NCBI RefSeq assembly: GCF_030272615.1
Contig: NC_081412.1
Span: forward strand, 20,687,932 to 20,751,931
Origin: Cryptomeria japonica
Taxonomy: Eukaryota > Streptophyta > Pinopsida > Cupressales > Cupressaceae
Reading direction: 5' to 3'
Length of the DNA stretch: 64,000 nt
The notes beneath the pieces were generated by a model. It was not told the origin of the DNA. It saw only the letters and a program-made list of their open reading frames with translations, and ran no database searches. The translations under genes and the position numbers were made by a program. This document shows positions 56,847 to 64,000 of this stretch, one piece after another; position 1 is the first letter of the stretch; the number at the start of each line of letters is the position of its first letter.

Positions 56847-58358
56847 CAACTTAGGGGAATGCATTTAAGTTTATAATGCAAGATGGGTCACGGCTACTAG
56901 GCCATGTTAGGTACCCATGTACAAATGCAAATCAAATCTCCCATAAAGTGAGGAAAGAGAGAAAAACCCAATGGGAAAAAACCTTCCCCCAAAAGAGAGA
57001 TGATGAAAGAACACAATGCTCTCAATGATGGATGAGAAGAACAAAACCTCATGTGAGGAAAAAGTCCCCCCCAATAAGAGAGAAGAAAGACCATGAAGCC
57101 CCCTCTCAATGTAAAATCTCCTACAAGGATGGTCCAATGATTATGACCAAAGATACCTCCCCATAAGGAAGAAAGAGAGCCAATGTTGCACCAATAATTT
57201 CAAAGTGTGACAAAACTAGGCACCAATGTCGATGATGATGAATCACTCGTTGCAACAAAAAAGAAGATCAGGCATGGAGACAACCTGCTTTGAGCATCAT
57301 CTGGATACTCGTAAATGGCAGAAATACCAATACAATATAAGTCTCATCGAAGCCATGCACAAATGTGTAAATCTAAGTCTCAACTGGAGCCATGCACCAA
57401 GTCTCACAAGATATTCCTAATCTACGTGTACAAGAGGATTACATCAAATAGTCAACAATGACAAGATACAAAGAGGTGTGACACTTTATGATAGTGTGAG
57501 TACAACATTTCTCAAGCAAGAGCATACATCATGATAAAATATTCAAATGTGAAAACATGAAAATGATGCCACCAACAAAGAAGCTTTGTAGAATACTGCA
57601 GATGAAGATGCCTCCGAATATAATTTCACCAAGAGATATAAATGAACAACTAACCCCCCATAAAAAGATCATGTTGGCACTTGCAAATAATGGCAAAGTG
57701 GACTTCTAATTTCAATGATTACAACTTTTCAAAATGAGATATAAGAGACTTCAACAAATACTGCTAGTGATCTAAACTGAGATCCAAGCAAAATACAAGT
57801 ACCAAATAGGCCAAAAAATGACCAAATACTGAAAGTTCAATTTCTACTCACAATCACTACAAACTAATGGCAGATTATGAAAGTAGACAAAAAATTATGC
57901 ACTCTCAAAAAAAATGGCACCTGAAAAGGAGTCCATATGAGCCCAAATGAAGCCTCCAAAGTTGTAAAAATCGACATTTCACAATTTTCGAAAAACCTGT
58001 ATCCGAAAATTAAAAAACTCCTACACCACTGTACAGATCATAAAATTCTACCCCAAAACAAAAAAAAATTCTCAAAAAATGGAGTCCGAATGAGTGAGAT
58101 ATCACTATTTGAAAATTGTATGCAAAATTATCATTTCTGGAAAATTTCCGCCGCAACTTCAAACTTCAAATGCCTCTAGATTTGGCCTCTGAAGTGCGAT
58201 TTGGATGAAACAAAAGGCAAAACTAATTTTCTTGGACCTCCTTATTCCAATGGTAACCTCAGATTTGACCTAACAAGCTCCAATAACAACTTGCAATAGA
58301 AAGCTCCAAAATGCAAACCCCAAATTTCTCTCAATTGGCAAACCAATGACACTCTAAT

Positions 58359-58371
58359 GGCTCTGATACCA
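58359..58371 (-). other. Primer-binding site of element E
   Basis: Minus strand tggtatcagagcc, a perfect match to the initiator tRNA-Met complement, abutting the 5' LTR. Confidence 0.92.
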
Positions 58372-58841
58372 TGTGAGATTTTTCCAAGATCAAGAGGCAA
58401 TGGAAATCACAAATAAGAGAGAACAAAATAGATGATAGGAATAAATTGTATTCTATCAAGATGAAAATACTGATCAACTGGATCATCAAGCGTTGTTGTT
58501 CAATGATTGCTTGTACAAACAATGTAGATGAGACTGCTTATATAGGCAAGGTTATATGGATATGTGAGAACACAAACATGACATGTGGCTCAATAAGAAA
58601 CAAGGGTAGGTATGAAATATGTGTGGGTAGATAGGAGAAATAATATAATGTTCCACATGAGATGGAATGTAACAACAAGATAAGATCAACACCATAAAAG
58701 GTGGAAATTCTTCTAGACACTATCCCAATGTGGCACAAACACCCAAGTGTCTCATACCCAAACTACTAAGAAATGCATGTACCTAAGTAAACTTAAGTAA
58801 GGTATAATAATATCCAAGATGAATAATTATTTACACCAACA
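58372..58841 (-). repeat. 5' LTR of element E
   Basis: 470 bases, partner of 56361-56832. Confidence 0.92.
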
Positions 58842-59396
58842 CAAATGAATCTCTCTCACAAAACTTGTATTGGAATGCAACCATCCCAACCAACACCATA
58901 ACCAAAAAAAAACATAACAAAAACATAAATCATTTATTAAATATTTCATTAATTAATTCCACAAATTACAAATAACTCCCACCAAAAATACAGTTTATTT
59001 ATTTAATAGTTATTTACCCCCACCAAACATAAAATATACTTGCAACATAATTGTGCTCCCATAAATATACATAAAAATATGACAATACTAACAATGAAAA
59101 TTATATCACATAAGGGTGAAAATAATGATAATAATTAAAATAAAGGTGAGGATTAGTTACATTATTAATAATAATATTAATAACATAAATATTACTAATA
59201 AAAACATGACATAAATGATAATAATCATCACCATGATAAATCCAAAAAAAATTACACAATCAAAGAACACCAACATAGGATACATGGGCATTGCCTTCAT
59301 GACAACCCAAGAAGGTAGACTCCAAGACCAAGATTATTGCCCTAATTTGGGATGATGGTTAGGGTTAGGGTAGATGGGCCTTATGATGAATAATGA
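58842..59396. other. AT-rich flank of element E
   Basis: Begins with the TSD and continues the unit interrupted at 56360. Nothing coding. Two ttaggg units near 59359 are too few to be telomeric. Confidence 0.35.
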
Positions 59397-60792
59397 TGAA
59401 CAGCAGATACCCCAACCGGTACTGAGAGGGGAGGGTGAATCAATACAAGCAAAAAATTTCTCAACAACTTATCTAGCTAAAGCAATACCAACTAGTTGTC
59501 ACCATTACTGAACTTAACCATGGAAATACCGGTTAAACACAGTAAGACATTAGATACCATAAACTGATAAGTCTGAACACTTCAAGTACGATCAATACTT
59601 GATATCAACTTCACCCATAAACATATGCATGTGGTATACTAGTAATACCATAACCTATTAACCCTGCATGCATAATCTTTCAACCAAATACTTCATAAAC
59701 ATCACATAAAAAATGCATAACACATAACACACAGATTTTTCACATGGAAACCCAAATGGGAAAAATCACAGTGGGGATGAATACCCATAAGCTTGTTTTT
59801 GAACTCTTTTGAAGCTCGCCCTGTTAAGGAGCCTAGTCCGGTTAAAGACTTTACAATAAGGTTTTGTTTGGAACCGATACTGTTAGAGATCACCCGGTTA
59901 AGGGATGGCTATATACCCTATTAAAGGTTGAAACCTTGTTAAAGGTTACCTCGCTAGAGGATTTAAAGAACTCAATGATCTTGAGTCACCTGGTTACAGG
60001 TTTTACAATAAGCATGTTAAAGCTACCCTATAAAGGTATTTTCCATCTGTTGAAATGATTAGAAGACAACAGATAAAACTTCAGATCTGATAACAGCACT
60101 ACATGCCAAGGAAGATCCTTTTCATTTCCTCTACTCTACAATCACACTCTACAGATTTCCTCTTACTGGTCTGGCAAGTATCTCATCACTCGGATACACA
60201 CACAATCATTTGCCAGCAACTTTACAATAATAAACATCATCGACCTTATAGACAATAGATAGGTTGGTAGCATAAACCCTAAACCCTAAGCATCTTAGGT
60301 TTACAACACAAGCAGTCCAATCCTAACCGTCCAAACACATTGCATAGAGTATTACAATTTCAAACAGATCACAAGACAATCTGCATCATTCAATCATCAC
60401 CGCTCATGGGAATCAGTAACCCATCACGCTTTCTTCTCATACCACTAAGAAGAATGATCATTCCTGAGGTAGACTTCAAACGTAGTCGATCTTCTCATAT
60501 CTCAATCCTTCACATGCACAAGGCTGATGTGGCACCTCGATCTCATTCATATCTCTTAGCTAACTCATCACAGAGTATCACTGGTTGCATCCCACAAGCT
60601 GGATCGCCAAACCGATAACCATAGAGCTGAGACTACCAACTGGTAGTCACACTTAGTGAAACCTTGACACAGGTTCACTGCATTTCCTCATACATCTTCA
60701 TACCGGTTCACTTGAACTTATTGACATCAATGACAACATACATTATCATCATATCAACATACCGGTCTACCATATACTAACAATATCATACA
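59397..60792 (-). repeat. Copia LTR H (minus strand)
   Basis: Shares the block cacatggaaacccaaatggg (about 59738) and the G/C-tract near the LTR end (gaggggagggtgaat, about 59426) with the LTRs of C and A. The LTR start on the minus strand is about 60792 (tgtatgatattgttag), preceded by a purine run ggcatatggggagat. accggt recurs. No internal coding region remains on the PPT side and no TSD was identified, so the element is truncated; the left boundary is approximate. Confidence 0.65.
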
Positions 60793-61187
60793 ATCTCCCC
60801 ATATGCCAACAATATCCAACACCTTAATGCTATCTCCATATAAACCACCATCGGGAATCATATAGGCACGCTCAGACCTAAGAAGCCATGTGGAGTCGAT
60901 GTTGTGTACCTGTATCAACCAAAACACAAAACACTTGCACAACATATATATATATATATATATATACACCTAATCATGATATATATATAAGAATATCAAA
61001 AATCATAATCAATTCTCTAATAAGATCACCTGAAACACATTTTAGTACATCGTGATCCATTATAATCATAATCAATAAACTCTAATATTGTCAATATGTC
61101 CTCTTATGCATAAACGATCACCATCATCAAGTCCTAAAATATAGAGTCACCATGAATAGTCCACCATCATAAATCAAATGAGTATGT

Positions 61188-61228
<41 letters not shown>

Positions 61229-61702
61229 CCTAATAGGATATCACATACATATAGAGTCATTATGCATGAACAACCTCCAACAAATCAACTGTGTCTACTC
61301 CTAATAGATAACATGCAACTAAAGTCAACATAAGTCCAAAAAAAACATAATCAAAAAATGGACAAAGATCATTATTCATTTCCCAGAAGAGATCACATAG
61401 TAAACACGGTTAGAAAACCAACTTGACAACTATGCATTACATCATTATCAGAGTATTATTGAATTACCACCTCCTAATTAGCACAATTAGGATGTTTTCA
61501 CATCGTATCTAGTCATCCTCATATACATATAAAAATCCAAAATATGAAATTCACTGGAAGGGGATTTTAACATCACATGCATTCTCATCTATTCAAATGA
61601 TGTGATAGCATCCCTTTCCCATCTAGCATCCATGGAACATGACAATGCTACTTTCAATAATTAACTATATTAGTAGAAACATTATCATCATAGTGACCAC
61701 TA
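60793..61702. other. Unassigned DNA with an AT and a CA microsatellite
   Basis: No coding or LTR signal. (at)n near 60944-60965 and (ca)n at 61189-61226, about 19 units, are the only notable features. Confidence 0.5.
61189..61226. repeat. CA dinucleotide microsatellite
   Basis: Uninterrupted (ca)19 or so. Uninterrupted length suggests it may be variable between individuals. Confidence 0.95.
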
Positions 61703-62808
61703 TGTTAGAATCAAGGAACACTGGGAAGAGGGGGGGTGAATCAGTGTTTTGTAATTTTTAACTTTATTAACTTGTTCTTTCAACCACTTAATACAAGTGA
61801 ACAAAAGAAATGTGTAGAAACACAAAGCAATCAGCAACAACACCATAACACCAAGATTTTATACTTGGAAAAATCGGTCAAGGGAAAAACCACGGTGGGG
61901 ATGAGACCCACAAAATGAGTGCACTCAAATATAAAGATTACAAGGGAATGCACATGCATTCAAGCACACTGCCTAGAGATTACAACTCAAAATGAGAAGG
62001 GCTACAACCCTAAGAAGACTCATTGTCTTACAATATCTTTTACAAAAGATAATTAGAATGTCTAAAGTGAGAAACAACATTTACAAATGCCATAGTATAG
62101 TTCCGGTTAAGCAAAAAACACTTAATCTCACACTGCTCTATTCCACTATTTTGTAATATTATGGAGCACAAATCCTTCACTTGTGCACGTGAAACTATGC
62201 ACAATCGATCATAAATACTTTCTAGACACCCGCCGATATCCAAAATGATCATATCTGTTGGTCTTATATATCTGCAACATGAAATTAGGTCTTCTACATG
62301 TGGCTTCAAGAACACTATACAAATAATGAAACGTGCATGTGTAGGCGGCTCAATCAAAACTCCAATGTATATGTAGACCAAAAATAATTGTTCACACACT
62401 TCCCAAATGGCATCCTCGATCACAAAAAACAATTACCAAAATTACTCCATCAGTTCTGCACAATGATCAACTATCCAAGTCGACCATACCACATTGTTCA
62501 ACCCAAAAACCTGTACATCGGATCTTTTAACTCACATGCCAATCATCACTAGAGGCTAAGATTATAGAATAAGGTACTCCAAACATCTAAGTATCTTCCA
62601 CTAGCTTTGCAACATAAAATATTCAACAAAATGACATGCCAACCAAAATACTACACTTTGTCAGATGCTCTGCTCTACCTTGTCAAACTTAACCAAATCT
62701 TCATTCTGACTTCCAGTAGGATCAGATCATACATGGTGGATGGAATAAATGACTTGGGTTGCCATCAATGACAACACTAGATGACCTGTGTAGTGTCTCT
62801 TTCCAACA
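61703..62808 (-). repeat. 3' LTR of right-edge copia element
   Basis: Minus-strand LTR with start at 62808 (tgttggaaagagacac) and CA end at 61703 (...gattctaaca). The flank cacta (61698-61702) is the likely TSD. It shares accacggtgggg (about 61890) and cattcaagcacactgcc (about 61955) with the LTR at 1-1186, so it is the same family as element A. Confidence 0.82.
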
Positions 62809-62960
62809 ATCTCCCCCTTTTGCATTGATGGCATCACTTAGTGAAAAATGACTAAGTGTTGGAATCATTACCAAAACTTCAAAAATTCAACAACTCCAGA
62901 ACTACTCCAGAACCCCCCCTGAGATGAATGCAACATTTTTCACTACCCTACACTCCCCCT
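62809..62960 (-). other. Polypurine tracts of right-edge element
   Basis: Minus strand gcaaaagggggagat abuts the LTR start at 62808. A second tract (gtcaaagggggagt) lies near 62950. Same repeated arrangement as in B, C, F and G. Confidence 0.75.
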
Positions 62961-63052
62961 TTGACATTAATGGCAAAGGTAGGGATCCACATGCTAAAAA
63001 TTTACATAAAATTCTATATACATTGGCATATGTACACACAGACCTTACTAAC

Positions 63053-64000
63053 TTACATGAGCTTGAAGATATCTGCAAAAATATTTGTCAAAGAGTTCAA
63101 ATGGTTGTCCCAACCCTCATTAAGACACTCTAGGACTGATATGAGGCCACTGAAGAGGTATTCTTGCATCTCTACCAAATTGAGATCAGAGGAGTCACCT
63201 ATGGCTACGGCATCTTGAGCATCCTTCAGGGCATTGAGAATTGTGTCCAATTTGGGAGTGATGTGACTCCAAAGTTCACAAACTATGCCAATAATCTTCT
63301 CCTTGTCATGGATTAGGCTCTTGGTTTTGTCAAGTAAAGATATTACTTGGCCTTCTTGACTAGCCACATAGACTGACAAGGGATCAAGTGACTGAGATAT
63401 GCTAGCTAATTACTTTTCATGCTCCTTGAACTACTTCTCAATATCCTTAGTGAACTTTCACAGTGATAGACAAGATCTGTAAATATTACCACCCTCAGAT
63501 ATTGCATCTTGATTTCTCTTGACACAAGTATCTAACACAATTCTATCATCTGCAATCATTCTCTTTAATGTTCTGAGCCTCTTGGCATTAAATTCATTGT
63601 AAACCTTGGCCTCACCAAACTTCTCTAACGACTCAAAATGAGTACTCGCCCAATTGATCAAACCTTTCAACTGGCCAGAGGACATATCAAATTTGTCCTT
63701 GACATAAGAGGGATTAAATATTCTCAAGAATACCGGATACAAGAGTGATAAATTCACTTTATTCAATGTGTGAGTTCAATAGGTCTTCGCTTGCCTTGGC
63801 TTGTGCAAATGAAGCTAATTGCAGCTTCTCGATGGGAGATAGAGAGGCAAGGTTGATGGGACCTTGGACAAATTTCAGATCATCAAGAGTCCAATTATCT
63901 TTCACTGCCCCAATAGTGTCTCTTGCTTCTAGAGCAGGTTCTTCCTTAACCTCAACCTTCTTCTCTTTTTCTACCTTTCCTACATCATCCTTAATTTGGA
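63053..64000 (-). pseudogene. Unassigned helical ORF of right-edge element, runs off the window
   Basis: Read from 64000 down. A Lys/Glu-rich start (KVEKEKKVEVKEEPALEARD), then DNWTLDDLKFVQGPINLASL and KLQLASFAQAKASEDLL, stop at about 63773. A frame change gives 63766-63458 (LINWASTHFESLEKFGEAKV, YNEFNAKRLRTLKRMIADDR). After stops, 63379-63053 reads EGQVISLLDKTKSLIHDKEK, TPKLDTILNALKDAQDAVAI and LNEGWDNHLNSLTNIFADIF. No pol motif. It occupies the position where RNase H should end, just upstream of PPT and LTR, although the LTR family (A) has pol elsewhere. Architecture and the last 70 codons resemble the ORF of F at 34674-35606. Confidence 0.55.

Larger units (their letters stand above)
56361..58841 (-). 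mobile_element. Element E: TRIM-like non-autonomous LTR element
   Basis: Complete 2481-base element with LTRs at 56361-56832 and 58372-58841, a perfect TSD caaat (56356-56360 and 58842-58846), and PBS and PPT in the right places for minus-strand orientation. The 1.5-kb internal region has no gag or pol domain on either strand; the only frames, such as 57937-58179 and 56897-57137, lack motifs. LTRs are highly similar (a few percent different by eye), so it is fairly recent. TATA-like tatata lies in each LTR (minus strand, about 56534 and 58545). Confidence 0.92.

Noticed and set aside
60268-60290. Telomere-like aaaccct repeats
   Set aside because: Only two units; likewise two ttaggg units near 59359. 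Common in AT-rich plant DNA.
63020-63218. Plus-strand ORFs at the right edge
   Set aside because: They overlap the more convincing minus-strand helical ORF of the retroelement and have no motif.

Overview
This window is repeat-dominated nuclear DNA from a large-genome seed plant. A conifer or other gymnosperm is my best guess, from the density and decay of the long Ty1/copia elements, but no host marker gene proves it. I found no intact cellular gene, no rRNA or tRNA gene in working form and no CRISPR array. Nearly everything with a reading frame is a retrotransposon remnant. The one clear host-gene homology is a set of broken pieces of a DRM-type (domains rearranged) de novo cytosine-5 DNA methyltransferase, carried inside a DNA transposon.

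Layout of the left 40 kb. It is a nest of insertions that can be ordered from target-site duplications (TSDs) and split LTRs. Element A (minus strand, 1-3912) is the 3' half of a Ty1/copia element. Element B (plus, 3913-40632) interrupts A; it has LTRs of about 2.7 kb, a decayed gag and no pol. A 9.55-kb CACTA (En/Spm-type) DNA transposon (6186-15735, TSD ttt) lies in B's 5' LTR. Element C (minus, 19269-38097, TSD gaagt/gaagc) lies in B's internal region and keeps decayed gag, protease, integrase, RT and RNase H. C's RT is split by a solo LTR (22451-23906, TSD ctagt). C's 5' LTR is split by element F (plus, 27111-37012, TSD attaa/gttaa), which has no pol but carries coiled-coil and Lys/Glu-rich reading frames. 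F's 5' LTR is split by element G (plus, 27516-32692, TSD cactg/cacta), a copia deletion derivative whose RT and RNase H are the best preserved in the window.

The most interesting object is in the CACTA element. At 13150-15415 it carries a long inverted repeat (arms about 1.1 kb, loop 46 bases). Both arms hold a DRM methyltransferase fragment, and a smaller inverted pair at 12529-12717 carries the next DRM segment (motif I). Transcribed through, this would fold into a long hairpin RNA matching the host enzyme that performs RNA-directed DNA methylation. In rice, CACTA transposons encode miR820, which targets OsDRM2, so a hairpin of this kind would be a second route to the same target. Expression and small RNAs cannot be seen from sequence.

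Right 23 kb: a GC-rich patch with unrecognised exon-like fragments (40640-41330); a perfect 182-bp tandem duplication (41548-41911); a probable Ty3-like LTR edge (42120); a decayed copia pol of a different lineage (43900-47210) split by a solo LTR (45275-46043, TSD gttct); a probable 3.7-kb solo LTR (47929-51657, TSD gaatg) holding a five-unit palindrome array; AT-rich DNA with no recognised gene; a complete 2.5-kb TRIM-like element E (56361-58841, TSD caaat); a copia LTR H (59397-60792); and at the right edge the 3' LTR and 3' reading frames of another minus-strand element (61703-64000) whose non-pol ORF resembles the one in F.

Comparisons were made by eye. Element boundaries backed by TSDs are firm to within a few bases; others are approximate.
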